A stretch of DNA of 64,000 nucleotides, from NCBI RefSeq assembly GCF_009649845.1, contig NZ_WJIE01000001.1:1039054-1103053 (forward strand), written 5' to 3'. Position 1 is the first letter of the stretch. Every line of letters starts with the position of its first letter. Positions 28,276 to 40,500 of the stretch are shown here, piece by piece. Source of the stretch: Polyangium spumosum (GTDB taxonomy: Bacteria > Myxococcota_A > Polyangia > Polyangiales > Polyangiaceae). Below the pieces are notes generated by a model, which was given only the letters and a program-made list of their open reading frames with translations, did not search any database and had not been told where the DNA came from. Both the position numbers and the translations under genes were made by a program.

Positions 28276-28743
28276 ATGCGTGGAACAAGGCGAGCCATTC
28301 GTTTTGCGGTGTTGTGTGCCGCGCTCGGGACGTGGTCCGTGCCGATCGACATGGCCTCCGCGGGCCAGGCCGAGGCGCGTGGCCCCATCGACTCGGACGG
28401 CGACGGCATTTCGGACATGTCGGACAACTGCCCGCGCGTGGCAAATCCGAGCCAATCCGATTGCGACGGAGACGGGAGCGGCGACGCGTGCGACGCTGCG
28501 AGCGTGGTCTCCGAGCAAAAGGTGAACGTCACGCCGGACATGGAGAGCTGCCTCCAGTACAAGTTCCACGGCTGCGCCGGGCCGAAGCGGGCAATGGTGC
28601 AATACCAATGCCTCGCGCACGGGACGTCGTGGACCGAGAATCGATGGTGCACGAGCGGGCAGGTGCAGCGGAGCGCGACGTCGAACTTTCAGACGTGGGA
28701 GTATTATCTCCGCCAGGTGCCGTGGTCGTCGTGCAACGAGTGA
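28276..28743 (+). CDS. Secreted protein with thrombospondin type 3 repeat
   Basis: 155 residues. A signal peptide (MRGTRRAIRFAVLCAALGTW to about ASA) is followed by a calcium-binding thrombospondin-3 segment, DSDGDGISDMSDNCP with SDCDGDGSGDACD, at about 39-73. The last 80 residues contain six further Cys and several Trp/Tyr (TWEYYLRQVPWSSC), with no family match. AGGGGA precedes the ATG. The protein is expected outside the cell or in the periplasm. It stands alone between the CoA-transferase and a long repeat array. Confidence 0.8.
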   Translation: MRGTRRAIRFAVLCAALGTWSVPIDMASAGQAEARGPIDSDGDGISDMSDNCPRVANPSQSDCDGDGSGDACDAASVVSEQKVNVTPDMESCLQYKFHGCAGPKRAMVQYQCLAHGTSWTENRWCTSGQVQRSATSNFQTWEYYLRQVPWSSCNE

Positions 28744-28774
28744 GCTAACCCACCGACGTCACGCAGGTGGGAGG

Positions 28775-29064
28775 CGCGTGGGCGCGACGTCGAGGCGCGT
28801 GGGCGCGACCTTCGGGGTTCGTTCGCTCACCCTCGAGACGGCCGCGCGAGACTTCGAGACGCGTGCACGAGACTTCGAGACGCGTGCGCACGACCTTCGG
28901 GGTTCGTTCGCTCACCTTCGAGACGCGCGCGCGGGACTTCGAGACGCGTGCACGAGACTTCGAGACGCGTGGGCACGACCTTCGGGGTTCGTTCGCTCAC
29001 CTTCGAGACGGCCGCGCGAGACTTCGAGACGCGTGCGCGAGACTTCGAGGCGCGTGGGCACGAC
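28775..29064. repeat. Nested tandem repeat, 85 bp with 21-bp subrepeats
   Basis: The block TTCGGGGTTCGTTCGCTCAC begins at 28811, 28896 and 28981, exactly 85 bp apart. Inside each unit, ACTTCGAGACGCGTG-type segments repeat every 21 bp (e.g. 28851 and 28872). In one frame the subrepeat reads RDFETRA, but 85 is not a multiple of 3, so the frame changes from unit to unit. I treat it as non-coding. It fills most of the 508-bp gap after the TSP3 gene. Confidence 0.85.
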
Positions 29065-29134
29065 CCCGGGCTGCCTCCTCCTGGCAAGGCGCTGCTGTTC
29101 TGGTGGGCGTCGTCGGTCTTACCCCGGCCTGTTC

Positions 29135-29237
29135 GATGAACTGCGCGGAGCGCAGTTCATCGACAAAAGGTCCAGCGCTTGCGCTGGTCCAGGTCCAGGG
29201 GCGGATAGCCCCGGTGGGGCCTGGGGCAAAGCCCCAG
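29135..29237. terminator. Run of four consecutive hairpins at convergent gene ends
   Basis: Four inverted repeats follow each other: GATGAACTGCGC-GGA-GCGCAGTTCATC (29135-29161), CCAGCGC-TT-GCGCTGG (29172-29187), GGGGC-GGATA-GCCCC (29198-29212) and CTGGGGC-AAA-GCCCCAG (29221-29237). They lie 15 bp from the end of the RND pump gene. They may form a terminator array for the minus-strand operon or a structured RNA. No T-tract was seen. Confidence 0.6.
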
Positions 29238-29251
29238 CGAAACGCCCTCGA

Positions 29252-32425
<3,174 letters not shown>

Positions 32426-32428
32426 GGG

Positions 32429-33667
32429 TCACTTCGCTCCGGCGGCGGGGGCGACGTTGACGTCGGCGCCGTCTTGCAAGAGGTCGACGCGGTCGATCGC
32501 GACCTCGTCGTTCGGACCGATGTTGCTGCCGCGGATCTCGATCTCGCCGTCGATCTCGCGGCCGAGCGTCACGATGCGCTCGATGACGCGATTGCCCGAG
32601 CGGACGAAGACGCGGCTCGCGCTGCCGCTCGATCCGATGGCGGCGCGAGGGACGAAGAGCGCGTTCGTGTCGGCCTCGCCGAGCTCGACGTACGCGCGCG
32701 CGAAGTAGCCGGGCTTGAGCTGGCCGTCGGCGTTCGTGACCTCGGCCTCGATCGGGAGCGTACGCGACTGCGCCTTGAGGCTCGCGCCGACGCGCTTGAC
32801 CGTGCCCTTGAAGGTCTTGCCCGGGTGCGCGGAGACCGTGAGCGTGACCTCCTTGCCGACGGTGACCTTCGAGGCGTCGGTCTCGGGGACGTCGATGCGC
32901 AGGCGCAGGACGTCGTCACGCACGACGACGGCGACGACCTTGCCCATCGGCGCGAACTCGCCGACCGAGGCGCGGCGCTCGGCGACGGCGCCGTCGAAGG
33001 GCGCGCGGATGCTGGTGTCGGCGACCGATTTGCGCGCGAGGTTCGCCTGGGACTGCGCGGCCGCGAGCCCCGCCCACCCTTGCATCGCGCCGTTCCGCGC
33101 GGCCTCGTACTGCGCGCGCGCCTGCTCGGCGCGCGATCGGGCCTGATCCCACTGCGACACGGAGATCGATCCGCCCTCGTAGAGCGTCTTCGTCCGGTCG
33201 GCCTCGCTGACGGCGAGATCCATGGCCTCCTTCGCGGCGCGGACCTCGGCGACGTTGTTCGCGTCGAACTTCTGGCCCGACTTCACGCCGAGCTTGGCCA
33301 TCGCCTGGGCCGCGGACGCGTCGGCGGCCTGCGCGCGCAGGGCCGGATCGCGGCCGTCGAGCTGCACGAGGACGTCGCCCTTCTTCACGCGCGTGCCGAC
33401 GTCGATCTCGACCTTCGTGACGATGCCGGCCGTCGCCGCGGCGACCTCGCTGGTCTCGTCGGCGGCGAGCGTGCCGGTCAGCTCGAGCGTGGGCGAGAGC
33501 TTGCGCTCGGTGATCTTCGCGAATCGGACCGCGGGCGTGGGCTCGGCGGTGGCGGCGGTCTCCGCGGGCTTGGCGTTCTGCTCGGCGTCCTTCTTGGCGC
33601 AGGCGGGCGCGAGCGAGACGAGCAGCGCGAGCGCGAAGGCGGACGCGGACGAATCAAGACGCATCAT
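32429..33667 (-). CDS. RND periplasmic adaptor (membrane fusion protein) lipoprotein, pump 1
   Basis: 412 residues. A signal peptide ends near APACAKK, probably a lipoprotein (the lipobox is not perfect). The adaptor pattern follows: beta-barrel strand LTGTLAADETSEVAAATAG, a lipoyl half-motif VKKGDVLVQLD, a long helical hairpin (about 120-215), second lipoyl half ADTSIRAPFDGAVAERRA, then barrel and membrane-proximal domains. It bridges the RND pump to an outer-membrane channel encoded elsewhere. GGAGA precedes ATG 33667. An ATG at 33688 overlaps the TetR stop as TGATG and would add 7 residues; both are possible. Confidence 0.92.
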   Translation of the reverse strand: MMRLDSSASAFALALLVSLAPACAKKDAEQNAKPAETAATAEPTPAVRFAKITERKLSPTLELTGTLAADETSEVAAATAGIVTKVEIDVGTRVKKGDVLVQLDGRDPALRAQAADASAAQAMAKLGVKSGQKFDANNVAEVRAAKEAMDLAVSEADRTKTLYEGGSISVSQWDQARSRAEQARAQYEAARNGAMQGWAGLAAAQSQANLARKSVADTSIRAPFDGAVAERRASVGEFAPMGKVVAVVVRDDVLRLRIDVPETDASKVTVGKEVTLTVSAHPGKTFKGTVKRVGASLKAQSRTLPIEAEVTNADGQLKPGYFARAYVELGEADTNALFVPRAAIGSSGSASRVFVRSGNRVIERIVTLGREIDGEIEIRGSNIGPNDEVAIDRVDLLQDGADVNVAPAAGAK

Positions 33668-33687
33668 CGTTCTCCAAGATCGTTTCA

Positions 33688-34350
33688 TCACGCAGGTCGG
33701 GGTGGATCGGCCCGGCCTGCGCCGTTCAGATAAAGGTCGACGAGCAGCGACGCCTCGGCTTCGAGGTTCGGCTGGCTTTGCTCCATGAGCATGCCGATGG
33801 AGAAGGCGCGGATGAGGCCGCCGAGCATGCGCGCGAGCGGCACGGGATCGAGGGGCCGGAGCGCGCCACACGAGAGGCCGTCGTTCACGAGGGCGAGCGT
33901 CGTGGCTTTGAGCCGCTCGAAGAGCGCCATGGCCTTGTCGCCGAGCAGGCTCGACGTCGCGGCCGTGCCCTTCGCGAAGAGGCCGCAGTCGAGGGCGATC
34001 TGATGGAAGTCGCGGTGGCACTCGACGAAGCGCAGCGCGCGGGTGATGCAGCACGTGAGCTTCTGATCGAAGGGCTCGGGGTCCGTGGGCTGCGGCCGGA
34101 GGGCCCCGATCATCTGCTCCATGCGGTCCTCGAGCAGCGCGTGGAGCACGTCTTCTTTCTGCTCGAAGTGGTTGTAGACGGTGCCGACCGCGATCCGCGC
34201 GTGGTCGGCGATGTCCTGGATACGCGCGCCGTGGAAGCCCTGCTTGGCGAAGACGTGCTCCGCCGCGTCGAGGATGGCGTTGCGGAAAAGCGCCTTGGCC
34301 TCGTCACGGCGACGTGGAAGGGATGTTCGTCGAGCAGACGAGTCGCTCAC
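33688..34350 (-). CDS. TetR-family repressor, pump 1 operon
   Basis: 220 residues. The N-terminal helix-turn-helix is IQDIADHARIAVGTVYNHF, typical of TetR/AcrR, preceded by the helix AILDAAEHVFAKQGFHG. The C-terminal domain (about 75-220) binds an unknown ligand. It starts with GTG at 34350; no ATG is available before the HTH. It is first in the operon and overlaps or abuts the adaptor gene, so it probably represses its own pump. A direct repeat GTCGCTCA (34342-34349 and 34361-34368) straddles the start and could be an operator. Confidence 0.9.
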   Translation of the reverse strand: MSDSSARRTSLPRRRDEAKALFRNAILDAAEHVFAKQGFHGARIQDIADHARIAVGTVYNHFEQKEDVLHALLEDRMEQMIGALRPQPTDPEPFDQKLTCCITRALRFVECHRDFHQIALDCGLFAKGTAATSSLLGDKAMALFERLKATTLALVNDGLSCGALRPLDPVPLARMLGGLIRAFSIGMLMEQSQPNLEAEASLLVDLYLNGAGRADPPRPA

Positions 34351-34438
34351 GGGATGAACCGTCGCTCATCTTTTGAATGCGCGCAACGCCCGTTCGCAGC
34401 AAACGCGGGCCAAAGGCTGGGCAGCTAACGGATTTTTC

Positions 34439-35482
34439 TCACGAAGGTGCAGGCCTTCGGCGCCGGATGCGTGACGAAGCCCACGCGAGCACCAGAAGTC
34501 CGAGTCCCGCCACGCCGGAGGGTGCGCCGCCCGGGACGCCGATCGCGCAGGAGCCGTCGTCGCCGCTCCCGCCGCCGCCGCCGCTTCCGCCGTCGCTTCC
34601 GCCGCCGCCGCTTCCGCCGCCGCTTCCGCCGCCGCCGCCGCTTCCGTCGCAGGCTCCGCCCGGGTAGGCGTCGGCCGCGGTCCACATCGGCTCGTCGGGC
34701 GCCCACGACGAGGTGCCCGGCGGGTCGACGCGTACGTGACAAGGCGACGAAACCACGCTCGAATCACCCGCGTTTCCTGCGGCGTCGAGCGTCTTCACGC
34801 GGAAGGTGAAGGCCGCGGCCGGATCGGCGCCGCCGAGCTCGAGGGCGAGCTTGCGGAACTGGATCGGGCTCGACGCGAAGACCGATCGCGCGAAGGCGAG
34901 GTCTTGCATCGCCGCGTCACGAAAGGCCTCGACGCGAAACACCACGGGCGCCTCCCCCGGGCCCGCGGGCTCGCCCTCCACGTGCACGTGATACGCGAGG
35001 TCGCTGTCCGACTGGCAATCACCGACGCTCGCCTTGAAATCGGGGTAGTCGTGAACGTTGTAAAGGACGCTCTTCACGCCGAGAGGCCCCGTCGTGTCCG
35101 GCGCGCTCGTCGTGAACGATATCGCCTCGGGTTCACACATCTCACCCGCGAGGCAGAAATCGCCGGCCACCTCCACGACCTGGCCCGCCGCGGGTGTCGG
35201 GTCGATACGCACGACGAACCCGGCGAGCCCGGCGAGCGCCTCGTCCGCGACCGGCACGAACGCGGCGGGCGCGCCGTCCACCGTGACCGTGACGGCGTCG
35301 AGCGAGATGTAGTGGCCCGAGAAAAACAGCGCGGCGTTCGCGGGGTACGTTGCCCCGTTCTCGGGGATGTGGTTGTAAAGGCCCGGCAAAGGCGGGGGGC
35401 AGGCGCGGGCAGGTCGCGGGGCAGCGGCCGAGAGCACGACGGCCGCCGAGAGTCCAAGCGAAAAACGGGGGATCCAGCGCAT
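34439..35482 (-). CDS. Exported protein with MYXO-CTERM-like C-terminus
   Basis: 347 residues. Signal peptide MRWIPRFSLGLSAAVVLSAA, then an all-beta body: an Ig-like region about 30-130 (LYNHIPENGATYPANAALFFSGHY) and another about 150-250, similar to domains common in myxobacterial surface proteins. A Gly/Ser linker of roughly 30 residues leads to Cys, a hydrophobic helix (GVAGLGLLVLAWASS) and a terminal RIRRRR. The order Cys-helix-Arg cluster fits MYXO-CTERM sorting by a myxosortase, although the exact signature is loose. GGAGG stands before ATG 35482. It sits between the two efflux operons, upstream of pump 1 in the same direction. Confidence 0.8.
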   Translation of the reverse strand: MRWIPRFSLGLSAAVVLSAAAPRPARACPPPLPGLYNHIPENGATYPANAALFFSGHYISLDAVTVTVDGAPAAFVPVADEALAGLAGFVVRIDPTPAAGQVVEVAGDFCLAGEMCEPEAISFTTSAPDTTGPLGVKSVLYNVHDYPDFKASVGDCQSDSDLAYHVHVEGEPAGPGEAPVVFRVEAFRDAAMQDLAFARSVFASSPIQFRKLALELGGADPAAAFTFRVKTLDAAGNAGDSSVVSSPCHVRVDPPGTSSWAPDEPMWTAADAYPGGACDGSGGGGGSGGGSGGGGSDGGSGGGGGSGDDGSCAIGVPGGAPSGVAGLGLLVLAWASSRIRRRRPAPS

Positions 35483-35549
35483 GAAGAGCCTCCTCGGAGG
35501 AGCAAGGGTGCTCCATCGTATCGCGGAACGAAGTGACCCCCGAGCCCTC

Positions 35550-35594
35550 TTGACCGGCCGAAGGCATCCCCCCATAGTGACCCACCGGTCAGGA
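35550..35594 (+). promoter_or_regulatory. Putative promoter and TetR operator of the pump 2 operon
   Basis: TTGACC (35550-35555) and CATAGT (35573-35578) stand 17 bp apart, a plausible -35/-10 pair. TGACC-N4-GGTCA (35578-35591) is an inverted repeat placed at the expected start of transcription just before the TetR ATG at 35595. TetR proteins commonly bind such sites in front of their own gene. Prediction by eye only. Confidence 0.45.
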
Positions 35595-36290
35595 ATGCCT
35601 CGAGTCGCAGATCCACGCGCGCGTATCGACCTTCTCCGTGCCGCGGAGGCCATCTTCGCGGAGAACGGTCTGGCCGCCGCGAAGGTGGAAGACATCACGA
35701 GCCGCGCAGGGGTGTCGAAGGGCGCCTTCTACCTGCATTTCAAGAGCAAGCAGGACTGCTTCCGGCAAATCGTGGAGGGCGTCGTGGCGCGGCTCTCCTC
35801 CTGCGTGGAGGCGGCGCGCTTCGACGCGTGCGTGGCCCCGGACAGCGTCGAGGCGCTGCTCGAGAGCCGGCTCGATCACGTCGTCGACCTGCTCGAGTTT
35901 TGCTGGCAGAACCGCGGGATCCTGCAGATGATCCTCACGGGCGGCGGCGGGACGCCGTACGCGTACCTGATCGAAGCGTTCGCCGAGCGGATCGAGCAGC
36001 AAAGCGAAGGCTGGCTCCGGCACGGCGTGGAGGCGGGGCTCTACCGCGACGACATCGAGCCCGCGATCGTCGCGCGGCTCATCGCGGGCACACACGAGCG
36101 GCTGGTGCGCGAGATCATCAAGCAGCCGCGGCGCCCGGACATCGAAGGTTGGGCGCGACAAGCGCAGGACATGCTCACGCGCGGGCTCTTCTCCGGCGCG
36201 GCGAGCGCGATTGTTGACCGGACGGTCACGAAGAACCGGGAGCGGGACGAACGCCCGCGAGAACCCAGGGCGAAGGCAAAGACAGGATGA
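35595..36290 (+). CDS. TetR-family repressor, pump 2 operon
   Basis: 231 residues. The HTH is VEDITSRAGVSKGAFYLHF, after the helix AAEAIFAENGLAAAK, as in AcrR-type regulators. The ligand domain covers about 70-205; the last 30 residues are basic and probably disordered (TKNRERDERPREPRAK). The stop overlaps the adaptor ATG as ATGA, so the regulator and pump are made from one message. The start follows AGGA, though close to the ATG. The operator-like repeat is immediately upstream. Sequence identity to the pump 1 regulator is low, so the two sets probably answer different signals. Confidence 0.9.
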   Translation: MPRVADPRARIDLLRAAEAIFAENGLAAAKVEDITSRAGVSKGAFYLHFKSKQDCFRQIVEGVVARLSSCVEAARFDACVAPDSVEALLESRLDHVVDLLEFCWQNRGILQMILTGGGGTPYAYLIEAFAERIEQQSEGWLRHGVEAGLYRDDIEPAIVARLIAGTHERLVREIIKQPRRPDIEGWARQAQDMLTRGLFSGAASAIVDRTVTKNRERDERPREPRAKAKTG

Positions 36291-37483
36291 GCACCGTGGC
36301 AACGACGGGTACGACGAGGAAATTCGGGGCGGGGAAGCTGATCACGCTCGTGGTCGTGCTGGGCACGGCCGGGCTGATCGGGGTCCGGGTCAAGAGCAAG
36401 GTGGCCCAGAAGAAGGCGCTCGAGGCGCAGACGGCCGTCATGGCCGAGCAAGCCGCGGCGCCGGAGAGCCCGACGGCGCCGCCGAAGGTGACGGCGCGTG
36501 GAGGCACGCTGATCGCGAAACCCGAGCCGATGCGATGGCAGCCGAGGGTCGCCGTGACGGGCACGCTGGAGCCGATCCAGCAGGCCGACGTGGGCTTCAA
36601 GGCGGGAGGGCGTCTGCTCACGATCAAGACGAAGATGGGCGACGTCGTGAAGGCGGGGCAGGTCCTCGGCGTGGTCGACGCGTCGGAGGCGTCCGCGCAG
36701 GCGAACGTCGCGCAGACGGGCGTACGCGTGGCCGAGATCTCGCTCGAAATGGCGAAGGACGCGCAGAAGCGCTCGGATACGTTGTTCCAGCAGAGCGCGG
36801 TGCCCGAGGCGGAGAAGACGACGGCGACGCAGCGGGCGCTGCTCGCGGCGGCGCAGCTCGAGCAGGCGCGGGCGCAAGCGCGGGCCGCGTCGGTGATGGT
36901 GGGCAACGCGATGCTGACGGCGCCCTTCGGCGGGCTCGTGACGCGCGCGCCGAACGGCATCGGCAAGATCGTCTCGCCGGGCGAGCCGCTCTTCCACATC
37001 GAGGATACGTCGGTCCTCAAACTATCGGCCTCGGTCTCCGAGAACGACGCGGACGTCTTCGAGGTCGGCGCGGCGGTGTCGATCGACGGCTCGCCCGTCG
37101 CCGCGGGCAAGGTGACGGCGGTGCTCGGCTCGCTCGATCCGCAGACGCGCAGGGTGCCGGTGATCGCCGAGATCCCGAACGGGGCCGAGGTCGGGCTGCT
37201 CTCGGGATCGTTCGTTCGTGCGCAGATCGTGGCCACGAAGTCGATCGAGGTGCTCCGGCTCCCGGCCTCCGCGCTGCGGCCCGGGGCGCAGGACGAGATC
37301 GTCGTGGTGCAGGACGGCAAGGCGCACCTCGCGCGGGTCTCGTTCACGATCGCGCCGGATGGCTCGCTCTACGTGCGCAAGGGGCTCGACGCCGGCGCGA
37401 CCGTGGTGGCGAACCCGAGCCCCGAGGTGAAGGAGGGCGAGGCGATCGACCTCGGCCCCGTCCCCGCGGCGCCCACGAAGTGA
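36287..37483 (+). CDS. RND periplasmic adaptor (membrane fusion protein), pump 2
   Basis: 398 residues. The N-terminus is a membrane anchor rather than a lipobox (KLITLVVVLGTAGLIGVRV). The adaptor pattern is clear: VTGTLEPIQQADVGFKAGG, lipoyl VVKAGQVLGVVD, helical hairpin about 130-210, and ALLTAPF-type lipoyl end (AMLTAPFGGLVTRAP), then barrel domain. It pairs with the RND gene 33 bp downstream. It overlaps the TetR stop as ATGA. Differs from the pump 1 adaptor, which is a lipoprotein. Confidence 0.9.
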   Translation: MSTVATTGTTRKFGAGKLITLVVVLGTAGLIGVRVKSKVAQKKALEAQTAVMAEQAAAPESPTAPPKVTARGGTLIAKPEPMRWQPRVAVTGTLEPIQQADVGFKAGGRLLTIKTKMGDVVKAGQVLGVVDASEASAQANVAQTGVRVAEISLEMAKDAQKRSDTLFQQSAVPEAEKTTATQRALLAAAQLEQARAQARAASVMVGNAMLTAPFGGLVTRAPNGIGKIVSPGEPLFHIEDTSVLKLSASVSENDADVFEVGAAVSIDGSPVAAGKVTAVLGSLDPQTRRVPVIAEIPNGAEVGLLSGSFVRAQIVATKSIEVLRLPASALRPGAQDEIVVVQDGKAHLARVSFTIAPDGSLYVRKGLDAGATVVANPSPEVKEGEAIDLGPVPAAPTK

Positions 37484-37516
37484 TCGGCTGAATTTACAGG
37501 CAAAAGAGGACTTTTC

Positions 37517-40500
37517 ATGAACCTCTCGGCGATCGCCATCAAGCGCCCCGTCTTCACGGTGATGGTCGCGGTGGCGCTGCTCGTGCTCGGCGTCGTGGGC
37601 TACAAGAGGCTCGGCACCGATCTCTTCCCGGACGTCTCATTCCCCGTCGCCAGCGTGACGATCATCTACCCGGGCGCGAGCCCGGCGGAGATGGAGACGC
37701 AGGTCTCGAAGCCCATCGAGGACGCGGTCGTCTCGCTGAACGGCATCGACCGCGTGCGCACGTTCTCGCGCGAGGGCGTGTCGACCACGGTCGTGATCTT
37801 CAAGCTCGACGTGGACATCCAGGAGGCCGCGCAGCTCGTGCGCGAGCGCGTGGCGCAGGCGCGCTACAAGTTACCCAAGGACATCGAGGAGCCCGTGATC
37901 TCGCGCCTCGACACGGGCGCGGTGCCGGTCCTGATCTACACGCTGCGCGGGCAACGCTCGCTCAGCCAGATCCGCAATTTCGCCGATGACGTGATCCGGC
38001 CCTCGCTCGAGCAGGTCGACGGCGTGGCGGCGGTGAACATCCGCGGCGGGGCCGAGCGCGAGGTGAAGGTGTTCCTCGATCGGGCGCGGATCGACGCGCT
38101 CGGCGTGCAGCCCGCGCAGATCGTGGCGGCGATCCGGGGCGCGAACCTGACGGTGCCCGCGGGGCGCTACGAGCAGGGGACGCGCGAGATCAGCGTGCGC
38201 GCGATGGGCGAGCTCGAGGCGGTGGACACGCTGCGCGACCTCGTGGTGGCGATGTCGCCGGGCGGCTCGTCGGTGCGTCTGCGCGACGTGGCCGACGTGC
38301 AGGACGGCTTCGAGGACCTGCGGACGCGTATCCGCGTGAACGGCGAGGAGGCCGTGGCGTTCGAGGTCGTCAAGCAGAGCGGCCGCAACACGGTCGAGAT
38401 CTGCAAGGGCGTGCGGGACCGGCTCTCGGAGCTCGAGAAGCAGTTCCCCGAGGACCTGAAGACGTCGCTGATCATGGATCAATCGACGTTCATCGAGGAG
38501 AACGCGCACGAGGTGCAGATCGCCATCTGGTTCGGCGGGGCGATGGCGATCCTGATCATCCTGATCTTCATGCTCGATCTACGATCGACGTTGATCAGCG
38601 CGGTCGCGCTCCCGACGAGCGTCGTGGCCACGTTCTTCCTGATGTACGTGCTCGGCTTCACGCTGAACATGATGACGCTGCTCGGCCTCTCCCTGGCCAT
38701 CGGCCTGCTCATCGACGACGCGGTCGTGGTGCGCGAGAACATCTTCAAGCACCTGGAGCGCGGCGAGCCACCCATGGAGGCCGCGCTGAACGGGACGAAG
38801 GAGATCGCGCTCAGCGTGCTCGCGACGACGCTGACGATCGTGGCGGTCTTCGTGCCCGTGGCGTTCATGGGCGGGATCGTGGGGCAGTTCTTCCGTCAGT
38901 TCGGGCTCACGGTCTCGGGCGCGGTGCTCGTGTCGCTCTTCGTGGCGTTCACGCTCGATCCGATGCTGTCGTCGCGGTTCTCGAAATCGCTCGAGCACGG
39001 GGCGAAGGATCCGTTCGCCTGGCTGAAGCGACCCTTCGAATGGGTCTTCCGCGCGATGGATGATTCGTACCGCGGGCTGCTCGGCTGGGTCGTGAAGCAC
39101 AAGCTCGTGGTCGGGCTGCTCGCGTTCGGCACGCTGATCGGCTCCGGGTTCCTCATGGGGCTCATGGGCTCGGACTTCGTCAACGCGGAGGATCGCGGCG
39201 AGATGATGGTCGAGGTCGAGCTGCCCGCGGGGACGTCGCTCGACGAGCTCGGCGCGCAATCACGCGAGGCCGAGAAGAAGCTGCTCGCGCACCCGCAGAT
39301 CAAGACGCTCTACGTGACGCTCGGGCCGAGCGGCGAGGTGAACAAGGCGCATTACCGCATCCTGACGACGAAGAAGCACGAGCGGACGATCCCGCTCGAG
39401 GCGATCAAGGACGACGTGCGCGCGATCGCGAAGGGCGTGCCCGGGGCGAACGTGGTCATCACCGAGCCCGAATTCGTCGAAGGCGCGGGCGTGCAGGCGC
39501 CGATCATGATCAACGTGCGGGGCGAGTCGTACGACGAGATCCGCCAGCTCGCCGATCAGGTGGCGGGCGTGCTCAGGACCACGGCGGGCGTGACCGACGT
39601 GCAGGTGAAGTTCTCGCCGGGCAAGCCCGAGATGCGGGTGAAGGTGGACCGGCAACGCGCGGCCGATCAGGGCATCAGCGTGGCGCAGGTGGCGATGACG
39701 CTGCGCACGGCGATCGAGGGCGAGGAGGCGAGCAAGCTCCGGCAAGGCAAGGACGAGGTGCCGATCCGGGTGCAGATGCGCGAGGAGGATCGGGCCTCGC
39801 CGGCGGAGCTCGCGCGGCTGACGTTGTGGTCGCCGCGGGGCGCGGTCGCGCTCGCGGACGTCGCGCGGCTCGAAATGGGCGAGGGCCCGCAGGTGATCGA
39901 GCGTGAGGATCGGCAGCGGCAGATCTCCGTGTGGGCGACGCCGCGAGGCCGCTCGCTCGGCGAGATCGTCGGCGAGCTCATGCCGCGGATCGACGCGATC
40001 CAGAAGCCGAAAGGCACGTCGCTCGCTTATGACGGGCAGATCGAGCAGATGAACGACACGAACTCGTCGATGGGGACGGCGCTGCTCCTCGCGGTGATCT
40101 TCATCTATCTCGTGCTCGCGTCGCAGTTCGAGAGCTTCATCCACCCGCTGACGATCATGATGACGCTGCCGCTCGCGCTCGTCGGCGCGATCCTGGGGCT
40201 CTTCCTCATGGATACGTCGATGGCGATGGGCGCGATGATCGGGATCATCCTGCTCATGGGGCTCGTCACGAAGAACGCGATCTTGCTCGTCGACCGGGCG
40301 ATCGTGCGGGTGCGCGAGAACGGCGAGACGCCGCTCGAGGCCATCCTGGAGGCCGGCCCCGAGCGGCTCCGTCCGATCCTCATGACGAGCGCGGCGATGG
40401 TGCTCGGCATGTTGCCGACGGCCATCTCGAACGGCGAAGGCAGCGAGTTCCGCGCGCCGATGGCCATCGCGGTCATCGGGGGCGTGATCAGCTCGACGCT

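Noticed and set aside
28775-29064. RDFETRA repeats as a real repeat protein
   Set aside because: The 85-bp unit shifts the frame at each copy, and the reading frame has no start with a ribosome-binding site.
29082-29099. Sigma-54-like promoter TGGCAAGG...TGCT
   Set aside because: The GG-GC spacing is 9 bp rather than 10 and no plus-strand gene follows; the region is between convergent ends.
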